From: Euglena gracilis | Lineage: Eukaryota > Euglenozoa > Euglenophyceae > Euglenales > Euglenaceae | DNA length: 26,975 nt | Direction of reading: 5' to 3' | Assembly: GCA_900893395.1 (NCBI GenBank) | Contig: CAAHFI010451932.1 | Location: forward strand, 1-26,975 | Shown: piece by piece, positions 11,771 to 23,564 of the stretch | Layout of the letters: each line of letters opens with the position of its first letter | Position numbering within the stretch: position 1 is the first letter of the stretch | Notes under the pieces: generated by a model | Databases searched by the model: none | What the model saw: the letters and a program-made list of their open reading frames with translations, nothing else | What the model was told of the DNA's origin: nothing | Position numbers and translations under genes: made by a program

Positions 11771-11780
11771 TACCCCTGTT
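11756..11780. repeat. Inverted repeat (potential hairpin) in the monomer, shown in copy 56
   Basis: At unit positions 176-200 the arms AACAGGGGT and ACCCCTGTT are perfect reverse complements of 9 bp, separated by a 7-nt spacer, TAAAAAT. It could form a cruciform in DNA or a stem-loop in RNA from either strand. The element recurs in every intact copy. It is also where indels concentrate: roughly 34 copies differ here, although the element is only 12% of the unit. It is followed by CCAAAGG rather than a T-run, so on the plus strand it does not look like an intrinsic terminator. Any function is unproven. Confidence 0.8.
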
Positions 11781-14700
11781 CCAAAGGCTGGTGAAATAGG
11801 TGCATTTTGACCAAAACCAGGAAACCGATCGTGCCCATAACTATGGAAAAAGTGTGTACATGCTCATGACCACCGTGACAGTTGTGCTCTAAGGGTGTGA
11901 AATACATGCAGCAAGAACTTCTCCTGTCGGTCTAACGCTGGACAGGCCGGCCAAGACCCAAAAACTGTGAAAACAGGGGTTAAAAATACCCCTGTTCCAA
12001 AGGCTGGTGAAATAGGTGCATTTTGACCAAAACCAGGAAACCGATCGTGCCCATAACTATGGAAAAAGTGTGTACATGCTCATGACCACCGTGACAGTTG
12101 TGCTCTAAGGGTGTGAAATACATGCAGCAAGAACTTCTCCTGTCGGTCTAACGCTGGACAGGCCGGCCAAGACCCAAAAACTGTGAAAACAGGGGTTAAA
12201 AATACCCCTGTTCCAAAGGCTGGTGAAATAGGTGCATTTTGACCAAAACCAGGAAACCGATCGTGCCCATAACTATGGAAAAAGTGTGTACATGCTCATG
12301 ACCACCGTGACAGTTGTGCTCTAAGGGTGTGAAATACATGCAGCAAGAACTTCTCCTGTCGGTCTAACGCTGGACAGGCCGGCCAAGACCCAAAAACTGT
12401 GAAAACAGGGGTTAAAAATACCCCTGTTCCAAAGGCTGGTGAAATAGGTGCATTTTGACCAAAACCAGGAAACCGATCGTGCCCATAACTATGGAAAAAG
12501 TGTGTACATGCTCATGACCACCGTGACAGTTGTGCTCTAAGGGTGTGAAATACATGCAGCAAGAACTTCTCCTGTCGGTCTAACGCTGGACAGGCCGGCC
12601 AAGACCCAAAAACTGTGAAAACAGGGGTTAAAAATACCCCTGTTCCAAAGGCTGGTGAAATAGGTGCATTTTGACCAAAACCAGGAAACCGATCGTGCCC
12701 ATAACTATGGAAAAAGTGTGTACATGCTCATGACCACCGTGACAGTTGTGCTCTAAGGGTGTGAAATACATGCAGCAAGAACTTCTCCTGTCGGTCTAAC
12801 GCTGGACAGGCCGGCCAAGACCCAAAAACTGTGAAAACAGGGGTTAAAAATACCCCTGTTCCAAAGGCTGGTGAAATAGGTGCATTTTGACCAAAACCAG
12901 GAAACCGATCGTGCCCATAACTATGGAAAAAGTGTGTACATGCTCATGACCACCGTGACAGTTGTGCTCTAAGGGTGTGAAATACATGCAGCAAGAACTT
13001 CTCCTGTCGGTCTAACGCTGGACAGGCCGGCCAAGACCCAAAAACTGTGAAAACAGGGGTTAAAAATACCCCTGTTCCAAAGGCTGGTGAAATAGGTGCA
13101 TTTTGACCAAAACCAGGAAACCGATCGTGCCCATAACTATGGAAAAAGTGTGTACATGCTCATGACCACCGTGACAGTTGTGCTCTAAGGGTGTGAAATA
13201 CATGCAGCAAGAACTTCTCCTGTCGGTCTAACGCTGGACAGGCCGGCCAAGACCCAAAAACTGTGAAAACAGGGGTTAAAAATACCCCTGTTCCAAAGGC
13301 TGGTGAAATAGGTGCATTTTGACCAAAACCAGGAAACCGATCGTGCCCATAACTATGGAAAAAGTGTGTACATGCTCATGACCACCGTGACAGTTGTGCT
13401 CTAAGGGTGTGAAATACATGCAGCAAGAACTTCTCCTGTCGGTCTAACGCTGGACAGGCCGGCCAAGACCCAAAAACTGTGAAAACAGGGGTTAAAAATA
13501 CCCCTGTTCCAAAGGCTGGTGAAATAGGTGCATTTTGACCAAAACCAGGAAACCGATCGTGCCCATAACTATGGAAAAAGTGTGTACATGCTCATGACCA
13601 CCGTGACAGTTGTGCTCTAAGGGTGTGAAATACATGCAGCAAGAACTTCTCCTGTCGGTCTAACGCTGGACAGGCCGGCCAAGACCCAAAAACTGTGAAA
13701 ACAGGGGTTAAAAATACCCCTGTTCCAAAGGCTGGTGAAATAGGTGCATTTTGACCAAAACCAGGAAACCGATCGTGCCCATAACTATGGAAAAAGTGTG
13801 TACATGCTCATGACCACCGTGACAGTTGTGCTCTAAGGGTGTGAAATACATGCAGCAAGAACTTCTCCTGTCGGTCTAACGCTGGACAGGCCGGCCAAGA
13901 CCCAAAAACTGTGAAAACAGGGGTTAAAAATACCCCTGTTCCAAAGGCTGGTGAAATAGGTGCATTTTGACCAAAACCAGGAAACCGATCGTGCCCATAA
14001 CTATGGAAAAAGTGTGTACATGCTCATGACCACCGTGACAGTTGTGCTCTAAGGGTGTGAAATACATGCAGCAAGAACTTCTCCTGTCGGTCTAACGCTG
14101 GACAGGCCGGCCAAGACCCAAAAACTGTGAAAACAGGGGTTAAAAATACCCCTGTTCCAAAGGCTGGTGAAATAGGTGCATTTTGACCAAAACCAGGAAA
14201 CCGATCGTGCCCATAACTATGGAAAAAGTGTGTACATGCTCATGACCACCGTGACAGTTGTGCTCTAAGGGTGTGAAATACATGCAGCAAGAACTTCTCC
14301 TGTCGGTCTAACGCTGGACAGGCCGGCCAAGACCCAAAAACTGTGAAAACAGGGGTTAAAAATACCCCTGTTCCAAAGGCTGGTGAAATAGGTGCATTTT
14401 GACCAAAACCAGGAAACCGATCGTGCCCATAACTATGGAAAAAGTGTGTACATGCTCATGACCACCGTGACAGTTGTGCTCTAAGGGTGTGAAATACATG
14501 CAGCAAGAACTTCTCCTGTCGGTCTAACGCTGGACAGGCCGGCCAAGACCCAAAAACTGTGAAAACAGGGGTTAAAAATACCCCTGTTCCAAAGGCTGGT
14601 GAAATAGGTGCATTTTGACCAAAACCAGGAAACCGATCGTGCCCATAACTATGGAAAAAGTGTGTACATGCTCATGACCACCGTGACAGTTGTGCTCTAA

Positions 14701-17700
14701 GGGTGTGAAATACATGCAGCAAGAACTTCTCCTGTCGGTCTAACGCTGGACAGGCCGGCCAAGACCCAAAAACTGTGAAAACAGGGGTTAAAAATACCCC
14801 TGTTCCAAAGGCTGGTGAAATAGGTGCATTTTGACCAAAACCAGGAAACCGATCGTGCCCATAACTATGGAAAAAGTGTGTACATGCTCATGACCACCGT
14901 GACAGTTGTGCTCTAAGGGTGTGAAATACATGCAGCAAGAACTTCTCCTGTCGGTCTAACGCTGGACAGGCCGGCCAAGACCCAAAAACTGTGAAAACAG
15001 GGGTTAAAAATACCCCTGTTCCAAAGGCTGGTGAAATAGGTGCATTTTGACCAAAACCAGGAAACCGATCGTGCCCATAACTATGGAAAAAGTGTGTACA
15101 TGCTCATGACCACCGTGACAGTTGTGCTCTAAGGGTGTGAAATACATGCAGCAAGAACTTCTCCTGTCGGTCTAACGCTGGACAGGCCGGCCAAGACCCA
15201 AAAACTGTGAAAACAGGGGTTAAAAATACCCCTGTTCCAAAGGCTGGTGAAATAGGTGCATTTTGACCAAAACCAGGAAACCGATCGTGCCCATAACTAT
15301 GGAAAAAGTGTGTACATGCTCATGACCACCGTGACAGTTGTGCTCTAAGGGTGTGAAATACATGCAGCAAGAACTTCTCCTGTCGGTCTAACGCTGGACA
15401 GGCCGGCCAAGACCCAAAAACTGTGAAAACAGGGGTTAAAAATACCCCTGTTCCAAAGGCTGGTGAAATAGGTGCATTTTGACCAAAACCAGGAAACCGA
15501 TCGTGCCCATAACTATGGAAAAAGTGTGTACATGCTCATGACCACCGTGACAGTTGTGCTCTAAGGGTGTGAAATACATGCAGCAAGAACTTCTCCTGTC
15601 GGTCTAACGCTGGACAGGCCGGCCAAGACCCAAAAACTGTGAAAACAGGGGTTAAAAATACCCCTGTTCCAAAGGCTGGTGAAATAGGTGCATTTTGACC
15701 AAAACCAGGAAACCGATCGTGCCCATAACTATGGAAAAAGTGTGTACATGCTCATGACCACCGTGACAGTTGTGCTCTAAGGGTGTGAAATACATGCAGC
15801 AAGAACTTCTCCTGTCGGTCTAACGCTGGACAGGCCGGCCAAGACCCAAAAACTGTGAAAACAGGGGTTAAAAATACCCCTGTTCCAAAGGCTGGTGAAA
15901 TAGGTGCATTTTGACCAAAACCAGGAAACCGATCGTGCCCATAACTATGGAAAAAGTGTGTACATGCTCATGACCACCGTGACAGTTGTGCTCTAAGGGT
16001 GTGAAATACATGCAGCAAGAACTTCTCCTGTCGGTCTAACGCTGGACAGGCCGGCCAAGACCCAAAAACTGTGAAAACAGGGGTTAAAAATACCCCTGTT
16101 CCAAAGGCTGGTGAAATAGGTGCATTTTGACCAAAACCAGGAAACCGATCGTGCCCATAACTATGGAAAAAGTGTGTACATGCTCATGACCACCGTGACA
16201 GTTGTGCTCTAAGGGTGTGAAATACATGCAGCAAGAACTTCTCCTGTCGGTCTAACGCTGGACAGGCCGGCCAAGACCCAAAAACTGTGAAAACAGGGGT
16301 TAAAAATACCCCTGTTCCAAAGGCTGGTGAAATAGGTGCATTTTGACCAAAACCAGGAAACCGATCGTGCCCATAACTATGGAAAAAGTGTGTACATGCT
16401 CATGACCACCGTGACAGTTGTGCTCTAAGGGTGTGAAATACATGCAGCAAGAACTTCTCCTGTCGGTCTAACGCTGGACAGGCCGGCCAAGACCCAAAAA
16501 CTGTGAAAACAGGGGTTAAAAATACCCCTGTTCCAAAGGCTGGTGAAATAGGTGCATTTTGACCAAAACCAGGAAACCGATCGTGCCCATAACTATGGAA
16601 AAAGTGTGTACATGCTCATGACCACCGTGACAGTTGTGCTCTAAGGGTGTGAAATACATGCAGCAAGAACTTCTCCTGTCGGTCTAACGCTGGACAGGCC
16701 GGCCAAGACCCAAAAACTGTGAAAACAGGGGTTAAAAATACCCCTGTTCCAAAGGCTGGTGAAATAGGTGCATTTTGACCAAAACCAGGAAACCGATCGT
16801 GCCCATAACTATGGAAAAAGTGTGTACATGCTCATGACCACCGTGACAGTTGTGCTCTAAGGGTGTGAAATACATGCAGCAAGAACTTCTCCTGTCGGTC
16901 TAACGCTGGACAGGCCGGCCAAGACCCAAAAACTGTGAAAACAGGGGTTAAAAATACCCCTGTTCCAAAGGCTGGTGAAATAGGTGCATTTTGACCAAAA
17001 CCAGGAAACCGATCGTGCCCATAACTATGGAAAAAGTGTGTACATGCTCATGACCACCGTGACAGTTGTGCTCTAAGGGTGTGAAATACATGCAGCAAGA
17101 ACTTCTCCTGTCGGTCTAACGCTGGACAGGCCGGCCAAGACCCAAAAACTGTGAAAACAGGGGTTAAAAATACCCCTGTTCCAAAGGCTGGTGAAATAGG
17201 TGCATTTTGACCAAAACCAGGAAACCGATCGTGCCCATAACTATGGAAAAAGTGTGTACATGCTCATGACCACCGTGACAGTTGTGCTCTAAGGGTGTGA
17301 AATACATGCAGCAAGAACTTCTCCTGTCGGTCTAACGCTGGACAGGCCGGCCAAGACCCAAAAACTGTGAAAACAGGGGTTAAAAATACCCCTGTTCCAA
17401 AGGCTGGTGAAATAGGTGCATTTTGACCAAAACCAGGAAACCGATCGTGCCCATAACTATGGAAAAAGTGTGTACATGCTCATGACCACCGTGACAGTTG
17501 TGCTCTAAGGGTGTGAAATACATGCAGCAAGAACTTCTCCTGTCGGTCTAACGCTGGACAGGCCGGCCAAGACCCAAAAACTGTGAAAACAGGGGTTAAA
17601 AATACCCCTGTTCCAAAGGCTGGTGAAATAGGTGCATTTTGACCAAAACCAGGAAACCGATCGTGCCCATAACTATGGAAAAAGTGTGTACATGCTCATG

Positions 17701-19998
17701 ACCACCGTGACAGTTGTGCTCTAAGGGTGTGAAATACATGCAGCAAGAACTTCTCCTGTCGGTCTAACGCTGGACAGGCCGGCCAAGACCCAAAAACTGT
17801 GAAAACAGGGGTTAAAAATACCCCTGTTCCAAAGGCTGGTGAAATAGGTGCATTTTGACCAAAACCAGGAAACCGATCGTGCCCATAACTATGGAAAAAG
17901 TGTGTACATGCTCATGACCACCGTGACAGTTGTGCTCTAAGGGTGTGAAATACATGCAGCAAGAACTTCTCCTGTCGGTCTAACGCTGGACAGGCCGGCC
18001 AAGACCCAAAAACTGTGAAAACAGGGGTTAAAAATACCCCTGTTCCAAAGGCTGGTGAAATAGGTGCATTTTGACCAAAACCAGGAAACCGATCGTGCCC
18101 ATAACTATGGAAAAAGTGTGTACATGCTCATGACCACCGTGACAGTTGTGCTCTAAGGGTGTGAAATACATGCAGCAAGAACTTCTCCTGTCGGTCTAAC
18201 GCTGGACAGGCCGGCCAAGACCCAAAAACTGTGAAAACAGGGGTTAAAAATACCCCTGTTCCAAAGGCTGGTGAAATAGGTGCATTTTGACCAAAACCAG
18301 GAAACCGATCGTGCCCATAACTATGGAAAAAGTGTGTACATGCTCATGACCACCGTGACAGTTGTGCTCTAAGGGTGTGAAATACATGCAGCAAGAACTT
18401 CTCCTGTCGGTCTAACGCTGGACAGGCCGGCCAAGACCCAAAAACTGTGAAAACAGGGGTTAAAAATACCCCTGTTCCAAAGGCTGGTGAAATAGGTGCA
18501 TTTTGACCAAAACCAGGAAACCGATCGTGCCCATAACTATGGAAAAAGTGTGTACATGCTCATGACCACCGTGACAGTTGTGCTCTAAGGGTGTGAAATA
18601 CATGCAGCAAGAACTTCTCCTGTCGGTCTAACGCTGGACAGGCCGGCCAAGACCCAAAAACTGTGAAAACAGGGTTAAAAATACCCCTGTTCCAAAGGCT
18701 GGTGAAATAGGTGCATTTTGACCAAAACCAGGAAACCGATCGTGCCCATAACTATGGAAAAAGTGTGTACATGCTCATGACCACCGTGACAGTTGTGCTC
18801 TAAGGGTGTGAAATACATGCAGCAAGAACTTCTCCTGTCGGTCTAACGCTGGACAGGCCGGCCAAGACCCAAAAACTGTGAAAACAGGGGTTAAAAATAC
18901 CCCTGTTCCAAAGGCTGGTGAAATAGGTGCATTTTGACCAAAACCAGGAAACCGATCGTGCCCATAACTATGGAAAAAGTGTGTACATGCTCATGACCAC
19001 CGTGACAGTTGTGCTCTAAGGGTGTGAAATACATGCAGCAAGAACTTCTCCTGTCGGTCTAACGCTGGACAGGCCGGCCAAGACCCAAAAACTGTGAAAA
19101 CAGGGGTTAAAAATACCCCTGTTCCAAAGGCTGGTGAAATAGGTGCATTTTGACCAAAACCAGGAAACCGATCGTGCCCATAACTATGGAAAAAGTGTGT
19201 ACATGCTCATGACCACCGTGACAGTTGTGCTCTAAGGGTGTGAAATACATGCAGCAAGAACTTCTCCTGTCGGTCTAACGCTGGACAGGCCGGCCAAGAC
19301 CCAAAAACTGTGAAAACAGGGTTAAAAATACCCCTGTTCCAAAGGCTGGTGAAATAGGTGCATTTTGACCAAAACCAGGAAACCGATCGTGCCCATAACT
19401 ATGGAAAAAGTGTGTACATGCTCATGACCACCGTGACAGTTGTGCTCTAAGGGTGTGAAATACATGCAGCAAGAACTTCTCCTGTCGGTCTAACGCTGGA
19501 CAGGCCGGCCAAGACCCAAAAACTGTGAAAACAGGGGTTAAAAATACCCCTGTTCCAAAGGCTGGTGAAATAGGTGCATTTTGACCAAAACCAGGAAACC
19601 GATCGTGCCCATAACTATGGAAAAAGTGTGTACATGCTCATGACCACCGTGACAGTTGTGCTCTAAGGGTGTGAAATACATGCAGCAAGAACTTCTCCTG
19701 TCGGTCTAACGCTGGACAGGCCGGCCAAGACCCAAAAACTGTGAAAACAGGTTAAAAACCCCTGTTCCAAAAGGCTGGTGAAATAGGTGCATTTTGACCA
19801 AAACCAGGAAACCGATCGTGCCCATAACTATGGAAAAGTGTGTACATGCTCATGACCACCGTGACAGTTGTGCTCTAAGGGTGTGAAATACATGCAGCAA
19901 GAACTTCTCCTGTCGGTCTAACGCTGGACAGGCCGGCCAAGACCCAAAAACTGTGAAAACAGGGGTTAAAAATACCCCTGTTCCAAAGGCTGGTGAAA

Positions 19999-20137
19999 TA
20001 GGTGCATTTTGACCAAAACCAGGAAACCGATCGTGCCCATAACTATGGAAAAAGTGTGTACATGCTCATGACCACCGTGACAGTTGTGCTCTAAGGGTGT
20101 GAAATACATGCAGCAAGAACTTCTCCAAAGGCTGAAA
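19999..20137 (+). repeat. Truncated unit (copy 95), internal deletion of about 74 bp
   Basis: This copy is 139 bp long. After unit position 128 (ending TTCTCC, near 20126) it jumps to position 203 (AAAGG), losing 74 bp, and 3 bp more are missing in the adjoining GCTGGTGAAA. Both sides of the main junction end in TCC (positions 126-128 and 200-202), a 3-bp microhomology typical of replication slippage or end joining. The following unit also lacks 7 bp at its start, so the two losses form one damaged patch. The loss removes the CpG-rich part, the GGCCGGCC site and the inverted repeat. Confidence 0.85.
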
Positions 20138-23100
20138 TATTTGACCAAAACCAGGAAACCGATCGTGCCCATAACTATGGAAAAAGTGTGTACATGCTCA
20201 TGACCACCGTGACAGTTGTGCTCTAAGGGTGTGAAATACATGCAGCAAGAACTTCTCCTGTCGGTCTAACGCTGGACAGGCCGGCCAAGACCCAAAAACT
20301 GTGAAAACAGGGGTTAAAAATACCCCTGTTCCAAAGGCTGGTGAAATAGGTGCATTTTGACCAAAACCAGGAAACCGATCGTGCCCATAACTATGGAAAA
20401 AGTGTGTACATGCTCATGACCACCGTGACAGTTGTGCTCTAAGGGTGTGAAATACATGCAGCAAGAACTTCTCCTGTCGGTCTAACGCTGGACAGGCCGG
20501 CCAAGACCCAAAAACTGTGAAAACAGGGGTTAAAAATACCCCTGTTCCAAGGCTGGTGAAATAGGTGCATTTTGACCAAAACCAGGAAACCGATCGTGCC
20601 CATAACTATGGAAAAAGTGTACATGCTCATGACCACCGTGACAGTTGTGCTCTAAGGGTGTGAAATACATGCAGCAAGAACTTCTCCTGTCGGTCTAACG
20701 CTGGACAGGCCGGCCAAGACCCAAAAACTGTGAAAACAGGGTTAAAAATACCCCTGTTCCAAAGGCTGGTGAAATAGGTGCATTTTGACCAAAACCAGGA
20801 AACCGATCGTGCCCATAACTATGGAAAAAGTGTGTACATGCTCATGACCACCGTGACAGTTGTGCTCTAAGGGTGTGAAATACATGCAGCAAGAACTTCT
20901 CCTGTCGGTCTAACGCTGGACAGGCCGGCCAAGACCCAAAAACTGTGAAAACAGGGTTAAAAATACCCCTGTTCCAAAGGCTGGTGAAATAGGTGCATTT
21001 TGACCAAAACCAGGAAACCGATCGTGCCCATAACTATGGAAAAAGTGTGTACATGCTCATGACCACCGTGACAGTTGTGCTCTAAGGTGTGAAATACATG
21101 CAGCAAGAACTTCTCCTGTCGGTCTAACGCTGGACAGGCCGGCCAAGACCCAAAAACTGTGAAAACAGGGGTTAAAAACCCCTGTTCCAAAGGCTGGTGA
21201 AAAGGTGCATTTTGACCAAAACCAGGAAACCGATCGTGCCCATAACTATGGAAAAAGTGTGTACATGCTCATGACCACCGTGACAGTTGTGCTCTAAGGG
21301 TGTGAAATACATGCAGCAAGAACTTCTCCTGTCGGTCTAACGCTGGACAGGCCGGCCAAGACCCAAAAACTGTGAAAACAGGGGTTAAAAATACCCCTGT
21401 TCCAAAGGCTGGTGAAATAGGTGCATTTTGACCAAAACCAGGAAACCGATCGTGCCCATAACTATGGAAAAAGTGTGTACATGCTCATGACCACCGTGAC
21501 AGTTGTGCTCTAAGGGTGTGAAATACATGCAGCAAGAACTTCTCCTGTCGGTCTAACGCTGGACAGGCCGGCCAAGACCCAAAAACTGTGAAAACAGGGG
21601 TTAAAATACCCCTGTTCCAAAGGCTGGTGAAATAGGTGCATTTTGACCAAAACCAGGAAACCGATCGTGCCCATAACTATGGAAAAAGTGTGTACATGCT
21701 CATGACCACCGTGACAGTTGTGCTCTAAGGGTGTGAAATACATGCAGCAAGAACTTCTCCTGTCGGTCTAACGCTGGACAGGCCGGCCAAGACCCAAAAA
21801 CTGTGAAAACAGGGGTTAAAAAACCCTGTTCCAAAGGCTGGTGAAATAGGTGCATTTTGACCAAAACCAGGAAACCGATCGTGCCCATAACTATGGAAAA
21901 AGTGTGTACATGCTCATGACCACCGTGACAGTTGTGCTCTAAGGGTGTGAAATACATGCAGCAAGAACTTCTCCTGTCGGTCTAACGCTGGACAGGCCGG
22001 CCAAGACCAAAAACTGTGAAAACAGGGGTTAAAAATACCCCTGTTCCAAAGGCTGGTGAATAGGTGCATTTTGACCAAAACCAGGAAACCGATCGTGCCC
22101 ATAACTATGGAAAAAGTGTGTACATGCTCATGACCACCGTGACAGTTGTGCTCTAAGGGTGTGAAATACAGCAGCAAGAACTTCTCCTGTCGGTCTAACG
22201 CTGGACAGGCCGGCCAAGACCCAAAAACTGTGAAAACAGGGGTTAAAAATACCCCTGTTCCAAAGGCTGGTGAAATAGGTGCATTTTGACCAAAACCAGG
22301 AAACCGATCGTGCCCATAACTATGGAAAAAGTGTGTACATGCTCATGACCACCGTGACAGTTGTGCTCTAAGGGTGTGAAATACATGCAGCAAGAACTTC
22401 TCCTGTCGGTCTAACGCTGGACAGGCCGGCCAAGACCCAAAAACTGTGAAAACAGGGGTTAAAAACCCCTGTTCCAAAGGCTGGTGAAATAGGTGCATTT
22501 TGACCAAAACCAGGAAACCGATCGTGCCCATAACTATGGAAAAAGTGTGTACATGCTCATGACCACCGTGACAGTTGTGCTCTAAGGGTGTGAAATACAT
22601 GCAGCAAGAACTTCTCCTGTCGGTCTAACGCTGGACAGGCCGGCCAAGACCCAAAAACTGTGAAAACAGGGTTAAAAATACCCCTGTTCCAAAGGCTGGT
22701 GAAAAGGTGCATTTTGACCAAAACCAGGAAACCGATCGTGCCCATAACTATGGAAAAAGTGTGTACATGCTCATGACCACCGTGACAGTTGTGCTCTAAG
22801 GGTGTGAAATACATGCAGCAAGAACTTCTCCTGTCGGTCTAACGCTGGACAGGCCGGCCAAGACCCAAAAACTGTGAAAACAGGGGTTAAAAATACCCCT
22901 GTTCCAAAGGCTGGTGAAATAGGTGCATTTTGACCAAAACCAGGAAACCGATCGTGCCCATAACTATGGAAAAAGTGTGTACATGCTCATGACCACCGTG
23001 ACAGTTGTGCTCTAAGGGTGTGAAATACATGCAGCAAGAACTTCTCCTGTCGGTCTAACGCTGGACAGGCCGGCCAAGACCCAAAAACTGTGAAAACAGG

Positions 23101-23140
23101 GGTTAAAAATACCCTGTTCAAGTGCAGGTGAAAATAGGTG
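23101..23140 (+). repeat. Locally rewritten unit end (copy 109)
   Basis: Where the consensus has TACCCCTGTTCCAAAGGCTG, this copy reads TACCCTGTTCAAGTGCAGGT followed by GAAAATAGG. The net change is one base lost, but several positions differ, which makes it one of very few places in the window where bases are replaced and not merely removed. It weakens the right arm of the inverted repeat. Confidence 0.75.
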
Positions 23141-23564
23141 CATTTTGACCAAAACCAGGAAACCGATCGTGCCCATAACTATGGAAAAAGTGTGTACATG
23201 CTCATGACCACCGTGACAGTTGTGCTCTAAGGGTGTGAAATACATGCAGCAAGAACTTCTCCTGTCGGTCTAACGCTGGACAGGCCGGCCAAGACCCAAA
23301 AACTGTGAAAACAGGGGTTAAAAATACCCCTGTTCCAAAGGCTGGTGAAATAGGTGCATTTTGACCAAAACCAGGAAACCGATCGTGCCCATAACTATGG
23401 AAAAAGTGTGTACATGCTCATGACCACCGTGACAGTTGTGCTCTAAGGGTGTGAAATACATGCAGCAAGAACTTCTCCTGTCGGTCTAACGCTGGACAGG
23501 CCGGCCAAGACCCAAAAACTGTGAAAACAGGGGTTAAAATACCCTGTTCCAAAGGCTGGTGAAA

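Larger units (their letters stand above)
11581..11796 (+). repeat. Reference 216-bp monomer (copy 56)
   Basis: This copy is taken as the consensus because it is identical to its 33 neighbours in the core and to most intact copies elsewhere. It is 216 bp and 47% GC. It has six CpG sites, at unit positions 30, 34, 78, 132, 140 and 152; about 12 would be expected from base composition, so CpG is about half depleted. Short palindromes include CGATCG (30-35), TGTACA (59-64), TCATGA (68-73) and GGCCGGCC (149-156). A 25-bp inverted repeat lies at 176-200, and A-tracts of four or five lie at 17-20, 51-55, 164-168, 174-177 and 186-190. The longest minus-strand ATG frame noticed is 47 codons, closed by a stop at unit positions 184-186. 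The unit start is an arbitrary choice on a circularly permutable repeat. Confidence 0.95.
11149..18492 (+). repeat. Uniform core: 34 consecutive identical 216-bp units
   Basis: Copies 54-87 span 7344 bp, which is exactly 34 times 216. Comparing lines 1080 bp apart through the block, I see no substitution and no indel. The identical stretch reaches slightly beyond the block, from the single-A loss near 11120 to the loss of one G near 18673, about 7.5 kb. No minus-strand frame over 60 codons occurs between 11259 and 19966, as expected when every unit keeps its stop. The block could be a recent amplification of a single unit, or a stretch where assembly or polishing imposed one consensus; sequence alone cannot separate these. 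Confidence 0.93.
18493..23564 (+). repeat. Right flank of the array, copies 88-111, small indels
   Basis: Twenty-four units, mostly 213-216 bp long, carry 1-3 bp deletions, chiefly in the inverted repeat (copies 88, 91, 93, 98-100, 102, 103, 106, 107, 109 and 111). Exceptions are copy 95, which lost 77 bp and is listed separately, copy 96, which lost 7 bp at its start, and copy 109, whose end is rewritten. Three copies (starting near 21203, 22705 and, on the other side of the core, 4045) lack the T of the unit-start TAGG. No gene is present; minus-strand frames of 65-91 codons appear only where indels remove the regular stop. Confidence 0.9.

Noticed and set aside
11756-11780. Intrinsic transcription terminator
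   Set aside because: The stem is 9 bp, but the bases after it on the plus strand are CCAAAGG, not a T-run. The minus strand continues into TTTTCACAG, a short T-run, but there is no gene upstream and the context is a satellite repeat.
11681-11796. Monomer as an old dimer of two half units (GTGAAATA at positions 101-108 and again at 211 across the junction)
   Set aside because: The resemblance extends to about 22 bases (GTGAAATA followed two bases on by TGCA) and then falls to chance level, so a half-unit origin is not supported.
11789-11800. Match to an RNA polymerase III A-box (TGGTGAAATAGG) at the unit junction, suggesting a tRNA-derived SINE origin
   Set aside because: The match to the loose A-box consensus is good, but no B-box (GGTTCGANTCC-like) follows at a workable distance on that strand, and there is no tRNA-like fold or T-run. 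A 12-base degenerate match in a 216-bp unit can be chance.
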